Shown here piece by piece: positions 1-11,290 of a DNA stretch of 64,000 nt. A program made the translations under genes and the position numbers. How positions within the stretch are numbered: the stretch's first letter is position 1; the number at the start of each line of letters is the position of its first letter. Where the stretch lies: contig CM060979.1 of the NCBI GenBank assembly GCA_030765065.1, positions 20,489,001 through 20,553,000 on the forward strand, given 5' to 3'. Below the pieces are notes generated by a model. The model was not told the DNA's origin. It was given only the letters and a program-made list of their open reading frames with translations, and ran no database searches. The DNA is from Deroplatys truncata (lineage: Eukaryota; Arthropoda; Insecta; Mantodea; Mantidae).

Positions 1-309
1 GTACCAAAGTTTTGGATGCAATGCAATACCTTCTCTACCTATGTAATGTACGTGGCAGAGATAGTAAAAATGGATGTATGTGTGTACAGGTATGTTCCAG
101 AATAACTCTGGAACGCCTGGAGCAACTTCAGCGAAACTCGGCATACAAATGACTCACAATCTGGAAAACAATACTGTGGGGTTGGGAAGAGGTGACATAT
201 AGAAATAATATATATATATATATCAGTGTCGAATCCATAGTATTCAGGTTCGTTGAGATGAATAGTGGCACTCCCGATCTCATTTAAGTCCAAGTTCAAC
301 CTCCATCAG

Positions 310-500
310 CATCCGGTCGTCCTTCGTGGTGTAGTGGTTACCATGCTAGCCTCTAGTTCCCGAGGTCGCGGGTTCAAACCCGGCGGAGGGCGATGGATAA
401 AGAGGCCTCTGAGCAAAATTACCGGTCTTTCATGCCTAATATAGAATGGGAGCTAATGACCACAGCATTAAAGAAAGTCCATAAATAAAACTCAATTTAA
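310..500 (+). repeat. tRNA-derived SINE (family A)
   Basis: A tRNA-like head has a Pol III A box (TGGTGTAGTGG, 327-337) and B box (GGTTCAAACCC, 371-381), and the two ends of the head can pair as an acceptor stem. The non-tRNA body that follows ends in an AT-rich tail. Related copies lie at 53515-53745 and 57172-57300 on the minus strand, which shows that this is a SINE and not a tRNA gene. Confidence 0.75.
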
Positions 501-2132
501 TTTAATCAGCATCGAGGTGAGAAGGGGGCACAAAATACAAAATGATCAATATTAGTATCGAATCCATATTTTCAGGATTGCTGAGATGAACAGTTTTCCT
601 CGTAACCAGTTGAACCCAGCCTAATTTTGTACTAAATCCCGAAGCCGGACGACCCTATGGTCTCACTGCGGCTCGCTACGGTCGTGCGAGGTACAAGAGA
701 CCGTACTCGTATTGGTAAGAAATTACCCACAAAATAAATAACTTATTGGACTTTTGTTCATTTGTTTTTGCATATTATGATGCATAATTTTTTTACATGT
801 GTTATGGATATTTGCATTTATGTTTTACTTATTTGATTATTTATTCAAATCCGAGCTATAATGATGAGGCTAGGGTACTTGTGACGTTAAGCTCTTAAAA
901 ATCTCTTCATTTTAATACATTCAACACTGAGCAATGGTTCTTTTACAGCTGAAGTAGCGAGCTTGGGCTTGTTGTCAACATTGTGCTATTTCAGTGCAGA
1001 GCGCACGCCGCAGAAACAATCGAAATAGCAACAGCGCGCGGGCTGAGTCGCTCTGCTGCTTATGAAGAGACCACGTGGGGTATGTAATGCGCTCACGCGA
1101 CGTGCAGTTTAGTCTGCTAATGTAAGGGAAATAAGGAAGAACAGAACAATACGATCGTGTGTTTTCTACGTCTTCTCGATGATATTTACACGGAAGGAAC
1201 TTCTGAATTCCAACACACGAATTCGTTTTCAAGGAAACGCATATCTACCAACATAAATTTGATGACTGTATCAAGATGTAAAATATAGTCCAATTTCTCA
1301 CGCCTCTTCAATATCTGCGTCTTCATAATCCAAGTCTCCGACTACAAATTGTTCTTGAAATATTGAATCAGAGGTTTCTGGAAACAAGTAAGGAACAGAA
1401 TGGAGGATATAGGGAAACAAGAATTATTTCAAAGTCTTAGAGATAGGAAAAGTTTAATCTATATAGTCAAATGAAGCTGGACTGGGGCAGTATGTAGGGA
1501 GAGAAGATTGGCATGCACTAGATTAGGAGTGCATAGGCTAAGAGGAGATAGCAAGGGAATGAACTTAGATATATGCCCTTTAAGTGGGGCGGGGCAGATA
1601 ATGACTTGCATTATATAGTAGAATGTGGAGGGGAAAAAATGGGAGAATATTAACACAGAAATTCTAAAAATTAAGATAATGAACATAAAGAAGAAAGGCT
1701 GCTTCATAGGGAGAGAAAGAAAAAAATGGTACAGAAAAACAACATGATCTAAGGTCCATTATATATAAATAACCACGGAGTTAAATTCCATGAGGCACTA
1801 AGGGATAAAATTACCAAATCAAAATAATATAAACGAAAAATTGTAAAACTTAATATACAGATTAGGGAAATTAAATAAATACAAATACTGAATCTCTGTT
1901 AACGTCCATATTATTAGCTTCAAACAACCCGCTTTGAATCACGGTATCAACTAACAAACTATTGACTCAAAGCCTCCTAAAATATTGTATCTTACTAAAC
2001 CTCGTAATAGTTATGGCTGTTGGATGGATTGAGAACACAGAAGCTGTCATAGTACCAATTCGTAGAGCGGAACTTCCCCTAAAAATGGTGTAAGGTTTAC
2101 CTCTCTACACCGAAGTTTGTAGGAGTTATGAT
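501..2132. other. no recognisable gene
   Basis: AT-rich sequence with only short, unsupported open frames. A CpG-containing patch lies near 990-1110. I see no domain, RNA or transposon ends. Confidence 0.5.
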
Positions 2133-2265
2133 TTTTACTTTCTCTACAACGTACACAGTGGGCACAAAAGGTATTGCATTCCACCCAAAAATTCAATACC
2201 GAGATTTCACCGGAAAAAATTGTTTAAGCACCCCTGAATAAAAAAAAGGTATTTTTAGAAAAAAG

Positions 2266-2318
<53 letters not shown>

Positions 2319-2330
2319 GCGTGTGTCCGC
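2133..2330 (-). repeat. R1 dispersed repeat, 3' part
   Basis: Reverse-orientation R1 end (TTTACTTTCTCTAC) followed by the conserved segment with TTCCACCCAAAAATTC and a (GT)n tract at about 2269-2316. The rest of this copy resumes near 3104, beyond an inserted segment. Confidence 0.6.
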
Positions 2331-2647
2331 GTACCTCCTCCGAGTGGAGGAGAAAATGATTTAATCACTAACCCCAGCCCCGATTGGAGTCGGAACTGGG
2401 AGTGTGGGACTCACAAATGAATCGGCATACCCACTAAAAACTCCTCCACCGGAGTAAGAAAGGAGGTTTGCAGCGGTACCGCCTAAAGCACCTGCGCATT
2501 CCATGGTGACGGTATGACTGGGCCACAGTGTGGTCACCAGGGGGAGTAAGGAATTATTGCCGGAGACAGACTTGACCAGGGTCCAGTCTGCCCCCGCAGC
2601 GAAGTAAAGGAGAAAATTGTAGGGATTGCAGGTGCTATTGTGAAGGA

Positions 2648-3100
2648 TTAGTGGCGCTTGGATTTTCGGTTAGGATGATCTGGATAGGAAGAGGATTGTG
2701 AGGGGTGCGGCATCACATAGGATTCGATGAAGTTCCGAATTAGGGTGTAGCTTTCTTGTAGGTGGTTGTAGTGGTCGGTGAGTTCCTTGTAGTTCTGTCT
2801 GATGGAGTCGTTGGTGTTGGTTTGTAGCTCTCGAATCCCCGCAACTGAAGCGCTAAGGGCGCCTAGTCGCGTGGACCGGTCGTCGCTGCCGTCGGTGTAG
2901 GGTTCGACGAGATGGCACTCGATTCGTTCCAGCTTACGCTGGGCAGACGCGAGAACACCATCTTCGTCCTGTAGCTTGAAGATCTTATTCGTGAGTGCAG
3001 TGATCACCCTGGCTGAAGTTCGCTGCTTGCCCTCCACAGCCGAAAGGCGTGTGAAGGTTGTGCGACGTAGCTCAGGCAGCTGTGAGGAGAGGTCCTTGTG
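2648..3100 (-). CDS. unrecognised coiled-coil-like open frame in a GC-richer insert
   Basis: An open frame of about 150 codons ends with TAA at 2648-2650 and stays open upstream past the first GTG near 3037, so no true start can be chosen. The protein is hydrophilic and charged, with heptad-like leucine, isoleucine and tyrosine spacing in its middle and second half (for example the stretch DHYNHLQESYTLIRNFIE) and a basic, proline- and serine-rich C-terminus. Its base composition is clearly richer in GC than the surrounding AT-rich repeats. It sits in a segment (about 2331-3103) that splits an R1 repeat copy exactly at its GT tract. A retroelement gag-type or captured exon fragment would fit, but I do not recognise a family. 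No start context, promoter or splice sites were identified. Confidence 0.3.
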   Translation of the reverse strand, partial: HKDLSSQLPELRRTTFTRLSAVEGKQRTSARVITALTNKIFKLQDEDGVLASAQRKLERIECHLVEPYTDGSDDRSTRLGALSASVAGIRELQTNTNDSIRQNYKELTDHYNHLQESYTLIRNFIESYVMPHPSQSSSYPDHPNRKSKRH

Positions 3101-3103
3101 TGT

Positions 3104-3419
3104 GTCTAATTCCCCACACCAAACTACCCTTTATATGTAACAGTTTTGAAAAATGGCGCTGTCGATTTTTAATAAAATACCATATGTTAAAAGTGTTTAC
3201 ATGAGAAATAAAATGTATATCTTTAATTTTCTGTGATTAGCCTGTGAAGTCCTCTTCATTCCAAAGAAATTTTATATAATCTTGCATAACTGGTAAACGT
3301 TAAGTGATATAAGGTTAAGTACTCCACAAAAAGTGTAGATCTCTCTAAAACACACAATTTATTTCATAAAACTTTTTTTTTTTTTTTTGCTGCATCAACT
3401 TTTCGCGAGATATCCATTA
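3104..3419 (-). repeat. R1 dispersed repeat, continuation
   Basis: Reverse-orientation R1 body carrying complements of the family's conserved blocks (CCCCACACCAAACTACCC, the mirror of the GGGTAATCTGGGGTGGGG block). It is interrupted at 3418-3419 (TA) by the Tc1-like element and resumes at 5326. Confidence 0.6.
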
Positions 3420-3599
3420 CGGAGCATTGTTAACGTCTATGGCAACAATATCAAACGAGCACAATTGCTCCGCGCTGAAACATGTGGGACCGAATGAAAG
3501 TTCAACAGTATGAGTGTATCACTGTGTTTGCTCAGTTGTGTGCTCTTGTTCTACTGCATCAAATGGCGTCAAAAATAGAACCTTTCTGATAAGGGTACA

Positions 3600-5277
3600 T
3601 TATGGCCCCTTCCGATGCAAAATACTTGTATTCTAAGGTTATTAAGCATGCAAGAGCTGTGCTTTTACCAGATCAAAGAAAGTGATCACGTGTGCGCTCA
3701 ACAAAAAAGGCCACATCAGGACTTATTCCAAAGAGCAAGAAACAGGGAAACCCACACCGGTCACCAGTCGCACCCCGGAGATAGCTTGGAAGGTGAAGGC
3801 CCATACTTCTGGACCAAATCCTGCAACTCAGAGGGTCATTGCACTGTAATTAGGGATCTCTATTACTACTGTGAACATAAGAGCCGGGGATATAAGCTGT
3901 TGCCTAAACACATCGCAGAACGTGCCACTAACAGCAGAAAAGCTGTATGAACGATACCTACCTGGTGAAAAGTGGAGGTTTGTTGGCTTTTTAGATGAGG
4001 TATGTGTTTATCTAACTGACTGCAACAAACCCTGGGCTATATAATACCGACCAAGCGGAGAAAAAAAAATTGATCTGTTACACTCACATGACTTTCTCTA
4101 CTTTTGTACAAACTATTTATACAAACGCTTATTCTCCATCTACTTCATGTTAATCGAGATAAACATTTGCAGACTCTATCTTATTGCTAATTTTCTTGTA
4201 GATGTAAGGGGAATATATATTTACAAGGGCAATTTGGAAATACAGTAGCCTTTAAGCACATACATATCTCTTAATAGCTGGTTGCTAGGTGCAGCACCAT
4301 TCCCTTTCTCACAGATTAATACTCTTTGCATATCCAAGACAAAAAAAATGAATAACGAATTCCCATTTGAGAAAATAAGTATTGAAAAATTTAAGGGAAT
4401 AACAAGCAATATCTCGAAAATGGTTCACTCAACAAAAACAAAAATGTATATGAGATAAATTGTGTATTTTAACGCGATCTACATTTTTACTTTCTCTACT
4501 ACGTATAGTAAGTAGGGGAAGTATTGTATTCCACCCAAAATTTCGATACCGAGATTTCACCGGAAATACATGTTTTGAGACTCACTGAATCCAAAAAAAG
4601 CATTTTTGGAAACATGTCCGTGTGTGTGTCTGTCTGTGTGTCTGTGTGTCTGTCTGTGTGTCTGTGAACAGCATAACTCAAAAACGAAGAGTCGGATAAA
4701 CACCAAACTTGGTATTTAGGTTCAGTATCTTTCAGAGATGCGACACGAAGGTTTTCAAGAAAATCCCCCCACCCCATCCCCAATGGTTTCATGGTAATAG
4801 CAAGGTGCAGTTGCAATGGTAAATTAACCATTCGCCGTAAAAATGTGAAAATCAATTCGGCATATTATCAGACTAACGTCCTGATACCAATTTTCCATAC
4901 ACAAATCCCTGCTCTCTGCGGTGTAGATGCAGATAAAGTCTGCTTGCATGAGGATAAGGATAAGGCTTCAACCTACAAATTTTTGGAGAATATAAAGAAA
5001 TGGGAATACATTCCATATCTTTCATCTACATCCGCGTTAAGTCATCTGATGCATCACTGATGGAGTTTTGTGCATTTGGGTTACTGAAAACAGCCTTGGA
5101 AGTAGACGGCCGCGAACTTTGAAGTCTCTGGAAACCTGCCAGGAGGAATGGAATAAACTGGACATCCCTGTATTTCGTAGCAGTTTGCTCCAGTGGAAGC
5201 TGTGCTGCAGATTGACAGCTCAAGCCAAAGGCTGCGAGATAGAACGTCACTGCTGGTGGAGGTGTGGTTTTTCATAA
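3600..5277 (+). pseudogene. broken Tc1/IS630-type transposase
   Basis: Remnant of a DDE transposase that would have cut and joined the element's ends. The upstream half is frameshifted. It reaches the first catalytic block, seen as LDEVCVYLTDCNKP with the Asp codon at 3994-3996. After the R1 insertion the frame resumes near 4785 with KINSAYYQTNV and the second block VCLHEDKDKAS, which carries an insertion relative to the HQDKASSHT form I expect for this family. The third block (SSDASLMEFCAFG, about 5035-5080) sits in another frame, and a conserved-looking C-terminus (RRPRTLKSLE...EEWNKLDIP) follows. At least three frame changes plus the insertion make it non-functional. Assignment to the Tc1/mariner superfamily rests on the DDE blocks and on the TA duplications of the element. 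Confidence 0.7.
4068..4783. repeat. R1-derived insertion with inverted halves
   Basis: The first half (about 4068-4490) is R1 in plus orientation beginning TGTTACACTCACATGACTTTC. The second half (4490-4783) is the 3' part of R1 in minus orientation, with a GT/CT tract at about 4619-4665. The junction (near 4490) occurs where the minus-strand end motif ACTTTCTCTACTACG abuts the body, so the insertion is a head-to-head composite. Confidence 0.6.
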
Positions 5278-5327
5278 GGTAAGGGGGTCTTAAGTTTGTT
5301 ACCATAGATTGCCAACAACCCTCTGTA

Positions 5328-5620
5328 TTAATGGTTCGAATTGATCAGTTCTTTTAATGTCCTGTGGACATTCAGTTGTTTCTCGCGATGTCATGGAAAC
5401 AGTATGGAATTTTAAGGCCAGCATACAGCGTCCAGTTGTTAAACATTTGACTATCGCTATTCCTTTGTATTGATAACGAAATGTGTGATGTAGCTATTTC
5501 TGCAGAGGTTTATTTGGATTAAAATGAAGTAGAAAGGAAAATTAACTATCGTATCAATAAGTTGCATGTCCACTAATAAACGATAGAGGGTTAAGAAAGT
5601 AATGGAAACACATCAGATTT
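5328..5620 (-). repeat. R1-related repeat
   Basis: Resumption of the R1 copy interrupted at 3418. It starts ATTAATGGTTCGAATTG, matching the segment at 33402-33420. Confidence 0.5.
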
Positions 5621-5862
5621 TTTTTTTTCTTTTCTGTGAAGTGGTGCAAAATTCACAGTATAAAATGGCAGATGTAGTACCATTGATAAAAATGTATTTA
5701 CAATATAAGTGTTATGCCCACAGTGATAAAATATATACCAAATTAAAGAGAAAATTCCAATTTATAAGGCTGCACAAAAAAAACTTAGCATTACATTTCC
5801 ATCCCTCCACACTGCACCTCCAACAAACTTCGTGAATATATTATCGTCACACTTCGGGTGGG

Positions 5863-6054
5863 TTGGTGTCTGTGAAAGCACGTGATTGCGCAACAGAGAA
5901 TGTTGTTACGAGAAAGCTATGCGAGTATTCTGCTAGTGCTTGTATAAGTGTTCCAATCAGCGTAGGCGATAACTGTCTCTGCAATGCCTCAATGCATTTC
6001 GTAATCTTTATGATGTACCGTGAGGATGCTACTGTGGGAATTGGATTGGCACCG
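5863..6054. other. no recognisable feature
   Basis: Short open frames only, with no domain or RNA signal. Confidence 0.4.
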
Positions 6055-6492
6055 ATCCAAGAATGAGGATATGGGGCGCCCCTCTGAGGAAGGGATGAAA
6101 TGAAGAGAGACGCCGGGTGGCCTGAACCAGGAATGACGGTACAGCAATGACAGGGCCCTTACACTTTCAGATTCCCGCCCCAGATAGGGTCCAACGTCCT
6201 TGTACCCCAGCACCAGCCGAAGGCCGAGGGACGGAGAAAGTTCAAAAAGGGCATCCTTTTCTCTTGCCACGGTGCACCGAAATTCCATCACCGACACTTC
6301 CAACCCTGAAATGGACTAAACGGGGTGAAGGATGAATGATGTGATTAAGGAACGGAATGGAGGGGCAGGAAATTCGGGAGTTGAAAGAAACCCCTCCAAC
6401 CCATGGGTCAGAGTGAGCGGTCGCCGGGAATCGAACCTGGGACCTCCCGAATACGGGCCACAGGCGTTACCGCCTGAGCCATCCCTCTCGGT
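6055..6492 (-). repeat. tRNA-derived SINE (family B)
   Basis: Reading the minus strand, the head starts near 6490 with an A box (complement of 6470-6481) and a B box (complement of GGGAATCGAACC, 6426-6437). A long non-tRNA body follows that recurs at 54385-54968 and 58445-58896. Confidence 0.75.
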
Positions 6493-6514
6493 TTCTGTGG
6501 GAATGCATCAACTT

Positions 6515-8150
6515 AAAATAATATGTTTCACACAGTCACACGACTTTCTCTACTCACTCTTCTACAAACTACTATTAATTTTCATGATACATTTACACAT
6601 TTCATTGCAGGCATAAGAACACCGTAGCTAAAGCAATAGTCAGATTTTAAAAAAGCGGGTCATGAGAAAAGACGAATAGTGAGTTATACCACTTGAAAAT
6701 GTATAAATAAGTATTTAATGTTTGAAACCAGTGTCAAAGAATATCTCGGAAGCTGTTAACGACACCACACATTTTTTAGACGTAAATTTAACCAGACCTT
6801 TTTTGTGTAGTAAGATTTGCCTATCTCTTAAGTTTACCAATTATACAAAAGTTATTTAGAGCAAGAAGGGCTTCACAGGCTATTGCCTGAAAATTCAAGA
6901 TATCAATTTTATTTGCCATGTAAATATCTTTCATATATGGTATTTTAATCTAAATTGTTAGAGCCATTTTTTAGAAAATTAGTTTCGAAAAATGTTCTGT
7001 GTAAAGAATAGTTTGGGATAGGGCATTTTGCTGAAAATCTTTGTGTCGTATCTTTGGAAGGTACTAACGCAAATACCAAGTTTGATATTTGTCCGACTTT
7101 TCGTTTTTGAGTTATGCTCTTCACAGACACACACACGGACATATTTATAAAAATCTGATGTGTTACACTCACATGACTTTCTTGTACAAACTATTTCTAC
7201 AAACGCTTATTCTCCATATGCTTCATGTTAATCGAGATATCGAGATGTTAATCTTATTGCTAATTTTCTTGTAGATGCAAGGGGAATTGGTAGGCTTTAA
7301 GCGATAGTCAAATATTTTAAGAGCGGTTGCTATATGGTTCTCTTTGCATTACCAGGACAAAAAAAATGAATAACGAATTTCCATTTGAAAAGTATAAGTA
7401 TTGGAAAATTTAAGGGAATAACAAGCAATATCTCGGAAATGGTTCACTCAACCCGACAAAAATGTATATGACATAAATTGGGTATTTTAACGCGATCTAC
7501 ATTTTTTGTGTAGTAAAATATTGTCTATCTCTTTGGTTTACGAATTATGCAAAAGTCGTTCACAGTGAAGAGTACTTTTGGAGACATTCCCAGAAAATTC
7601 AAGATGTACATTTCATTTGTCATGAAAGTATCTTAAATATATGATCTTTTAATCAAAATCCTTAGAGCCATTTTTGAGAAAATTAAAATTTTCGAAAAAT
7701 GTTCCATGTAAAGGGTAATCTGGGGTGGGGGGATTTTCTTGAAAACCTTCGTGTCGCTTCTCTGGAAGGTACTGAACCTAAATACCAAGTTTGGTGTTTA
7801 TCCGACTGTTCGTTTCTGAGTTATGCTGTTCACAGACACACACACAGACAGACACACACACACAGACAGACACACACACACAGACACACAACCGGACATG
7901 TTTCCAAAAATGCTTTTTTTTTGGATGCAGGGGGTCTCAAAACATGTATTTCCGGTGAAATCACGGTATCGAATTTTTGGGTGGAATACAATACTTCCCC
8001 TACTTTACGTAGTAGAGAAAGTAAAAAATGATTTATTTGGATTCGGGGGGTCTCAAAATGTGTATTTCCGATGAAATCTCGGTATCTAATTTTTAATCTA
8101 TACATTCTCTTACGATACTATGGGTAGGTAACAGGAAAAGTAAAAATTCG
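6515..8150 (+). repeat. R1 repeat, tandem copies
   Basis: Two R1 copies lie in direct tandem. The first runs 6515-7150 and ends at its CA tract, the junction being CGGACATATTTATAAAAA. The second starts with TCTGATGTGTTACACTCACATGAC, carries a CA tract at about 7836-7889 and ends with AGTAGAGAAAGTAA near 8025. A partial duplicate of the last 110 bp follows to about 8150. Confidence 0.65.
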
Positions 8151-8379
8151 CTTTCTTCCTTTCATTTTACTGACTTTCAAATATAAAATTATAAACTAAG
8201 GACATAAATCATAATACTATTGGCGTTTGTTGTCGGTTTCGTACAGCGTTTGAAGAAAGAACTGCTGAAGCCGGTTACTCTGCCAGTCTTTTGCAGTTGT
8301 TTCTGTTTAAGGGAACACAAATGGCGAAAATTGCCCCCAAAATTACATTTTTAGGTTTTGTACAGTCTTATAAATTGGA

Positions 8380-9019
8380 TTATATACCTTTACCCAGGTA
8401 GTGGATGTCTATCATCTCTTTGAATCCCAAAAGACAGCTGCCATGATTTTTCCTGCCGACGAAATGGTTTTCGCTTTCTTTGGAGCAGGTTCTCCGAAGG
8501 AATCAACTGCTTTGATTGTTGTTTGGTTTCAGGTTGATAGTAATGGATCCAAGTTTCATCAACCGTGATATAACGCCGCAAAAACTCATTTGGGTTGCAC
8601 TGGTACATGTTCAAAAATTCCTGTGAAATGGTCACACGTTTCCGCTTGTTCTCAACTGTGAGCAGTGCGGCACCCATCTTGCTGACAGCTTTCTCATACC
8701 CAAAAATTCGTGCAGAATGTTATACACCCGTTCACTCGAGAAGTTTACGGTCTTGGCTAGCTCACGGATTTTCACTCGGCGGTCTTGCAGCACAATATCG
8801 TGAACTTTGTTCACCATTTCTTCTGTTGTGACCTCAACCGGCCGTCCTGTGCGCACGGCATCTCTTGTGCTCGAACGGTCACATCGAAATTCTGTGAACC
8901 ATGCCATGTGATGGAGCAGAGTCCCCATAATACTTGTTCAGCTTTCCTTCCATTTCCTTCACCGTCTTACCACGCAAAAAGTAGTGCTTTATCAGAACAC
9001 GAAATTCACTTTTCTCCAT
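8380..9019 (-). pseudogene. mariner transposase relic (mauritiana-like)
   Basis: The reading frame begins at a minus-strand ATG (9017-9019) followed by MEKSEFRVLIKHYFLRGKT, the usual mariner N-terminus. The helix-turn-helix segment follows (RPVEVTTEEMVNKVHD, then a YNILHEFLGMRKLSARWVP linker). The first catalytic block is VDETWIHYYQPETKQQSKQ, with its Asp codon at about 8568-8570. The frame is broken at least three times: a shift near 8900, another near 8660 and a third just before 8405. The similarity stops near 8390, before the second and third catalytic residues, so about half of the gene is missing. Terminal inverted repeats and TA duplications could not be located. Such enzymes act in the nucleus on their own element's ends; this one cannot be active. 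Confidence 0.8.
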
Positions 9020-9529
9020 TTTCTACAAGCAACACACATCTGGTTATTTTAGACCTCTCAACAATGTTCTAAGAAACAAATGACTACGAATTTCCGCGAT
9101 TATACCCAGAATATATGTAAGACTTGGGTGCAAACAAGAAATCTGTGATTAGAACGCTATCTCTAGTCAAAGTCATGAACTTATCAATCCGTGGTGTTTG
9201 TCTTCTCTATTTTTTATTTTCATCAGCTTTAAATATGAATGACATTTGCTTGTATTAATGACCCGTTGCTTTAGAAAGAGTAGGTAATAAAGACAACTAC
9301 GAGTAAATTTTAGGATGGGAAAAGAAGCTCTGGTTGTTGTTGCGGATCTATTTTGGTTTTAATAACTTGATTATTTGTTTAAAGATAATTGCTGATAAAT
9401 TTAAAATCAGAAGTTGAATGTAATTAAGAAAATAATCCTATCTTCCTTAATAAATAAACCCATTGGATGAAAGTAGGTAGGTAAAGTAAACCTAGAAGGC
9501 ACGAATTTACAGTGTAAGAATCTTACAGG
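9020..9529. other. no recognisable gene
   Basis: Probably includes the 5' untranslated part of the mariner relic up to about 9180, then AT-rich sequence without any recognisable signal. Confidence 0.35.
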
Positions 9530-9988
9530 AGGGGTGCACCTCGCGCACTGAGATCTACATAGATCTATTGTGGCTAACACCGCCAGGAGAAAGGGATGAA
9601 GTGCAGGAACCGCAGGAGGCTAAAGGCCGCAGAGACGCGCAAAAGTCCCTAATAGTTCCGGTCTCGAGGATTCGTTCCACTACTGGAGCTGCCTAGAGAG
9701 GGCGATAAACGTCCCGTCGATCAGCAGCCCTCTAGTGTTCTCGGGGAGTACTCTTTCCTGTGAGCAAGCATCCGCGTCCGGCACCGCCATACGCCACGAA
9801 ACCTAGAAGCACGCCTGAAATATGAGAAGGAAACGAAACGAAAAGGAAATGATATCATGGTGGTTGAGAACCACCCCAGCATTTACTTGTCGACCAGGAA
9901 AAACCACGAAAAACCCAAGTGGGGGAATCGAACCCGGGACCTCCAGAACGCGAGGCTCACACGTTACCACGGAGCCATCTCGCTCGTC
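9530..9988 (-). repeat. tRNA-derived SINE (family C)
   Basis: Minus-strand head near 9986 (GAGCGAGATGGCTCCGTGG) with a B box complementary to GGGAATCGAACCC (9923-9935). The body contains the segment with AGATCTACATAGATCTATTG (9550-9569), which recurs at 50550, 52430 and 52980. Confidence 0.75.
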
Positions 9989-10344
9989 TATATTCTTAAT
10001 TAGTTTCTGAGATAATGAATAATGAAATTAACAAATTTAACATTGGCGGTTATGACATTTGGCCACGGCAAAAAAAATTAATTTATCCATACACCTTCCA
10101 TCCATAGCTCTGTATAGCTTAAAGACAGAATAGCTTTAAATATCCGATAACAAAATAACAATTTTTAGAACAGTTTTAAAACGGTCCCGTATAAATCGCA
10201 TGGTTTTACTGAATAAATAACTGAAATAACGTGTGCCTTAAACAGTACGCGCTCACACAGATACCGATTTCGTTATGTACGTCTGTCTGATTAGTAAACA
10301 TCCTAGAATGTTGCAATTAATTGTTTTTCCACACAAACAGTGTA
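9989..10344. other. no recognisable feature
   Basis: AT-rich sequence, no signal found. Confidence 0.4.
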
Positions 10345-10433
10345 GTGCCATCGCCAGGGTTTGTGAACCACTCGTTTTCCGTCTGGTAAGAGCAACCGGT
10401 GGTTCAAATCCCGGCGATGGCATTGAATTCTTC
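10345..10433. repeat. foldback carrying inverted tRNA T-arm-like sequences
   Basis: TGCCATCGCC near the left edge is exactly complementary to GGCGATGGCA at the right edge. The next 15 bases inward on each side (GGGTTTGTGAACCAC / GTGGTTCAAATCCC) are also nearly complementary. The right half has a B-box form (GGTTCAAATCC). The result is a hairpin with an arm of about 25 bp and a loop of about 30 bases. Confidence 0.6.
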
Positions 10434-10787
10434 AGTCGCTGATTCCACCTTTCCATCGTACAAAGTTGTTGAAATGTCGCTAACACTGGCAACAAATTTC
10501 AAGGACCTCGGAATTACAGGGACGATTCTAGGTAAACCGCTTGTTGTGATATCTGTGAGAAGGAAAACAACAGTAAGTAAGGTCAGTAACGAACGGAAGG
10601 TAACTTAGGAAGAAATAAAACAAGTTATTTATTAATTACTCTGTTGATGCGATCGGGAGGCCACCATATCTTCGCTCTTGGTCCTTGCCAAAGCACCTGT
10701 TGTACCTACTTCCGTCATGTAATGGGGGAGTTGCAGTGCAGCATAACAAACATTTTTGGGTGTATAACAATTTTCTCTCACCACAAC
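10434..10787. other. no recognisable feature
   Basis: No ORF, RNA or transposon signal seen. Confidence 0.35.
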
Positions 10788-11290
10788 CGAGCGACGTGGC
10801 GCCGCGGTAACGTGTGAGACTCGCATTATGGAGATCTCGGGTTCGATCCCTGGCGACAGTCCGCTCTGGCTCAGGGTTTTTTCTGGTTTCCCCGGGTCGG
10901 TAGGTGAATGCTTGGGGTGGTTCATCTTCTACCACGACTTTCTTGTACCCATCATCTTCCTTGTCACCTGTTTCAGGGTTGTAGGAACAGACGACGGTGT
11001 TCGACGGGTTACGTCTGGATGGTGCCTGTGCGTTCTGTAGAGGTTTCTTGCTGTCGTTGCGGGACTACTCAGTTAAGTCTCGCCAGGGTTTCGGTGACTT
11101 GTGGGTGGATCCAGGCGGCGAATGCGTTCGATCTGGAAACGTTTGGGACCCATGCCTGCGTCCGTCGTCATCCGAATCCTTCGGATCTCTCCCGTCATCC
11201 CTCCCTTCCAGGGACCACGGTAGAAGCAAAAAGGTCCGTTGCGGCGTTATGCCCAGGTTGCTGGGGTCCCTCCTTTCATCCGTACCTTTA
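10788..11290 (+). repeat. tRNA-derived SINE (family C/B composite)
   Basis: The head GAGCGACGTGGCGCCGCGG is followed by B box GGTTCGATCCC (10840-10850). The body resembles the minus-strand copy at 11470-12020, so the two form a converging pair separated by about 180 bp. Several overlapping open frames (up to 158 codons) lie inside it and are incidental. Confidence 0.75.

Larger units (their letters stand above)
3420..5325 (+). mobile_element. Tc1/mariner-superfamily transposon in R1, itself split by R1
   Basis: Terminal inverted repeats of about 24 bp (CGGAGCATTGTTAACGTCTATGG on the left, the complement of CCATAGATTGCCAACAACCCTCTG on the right) are flanked by TA at 3418-3419 and 5326-5327. 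The host R1 sequence is continuous across the element. A 715-bp segment of R1 sequence interrupts the element at about 4068-4783. Confidence 0.8.

Noticed and set aside
3615..3950. 111-codon ORF as a stand-alone gene
   Set aside because: It overlaps the frameshifted N-terminal region of the Tc1-like transposase in a different frame.
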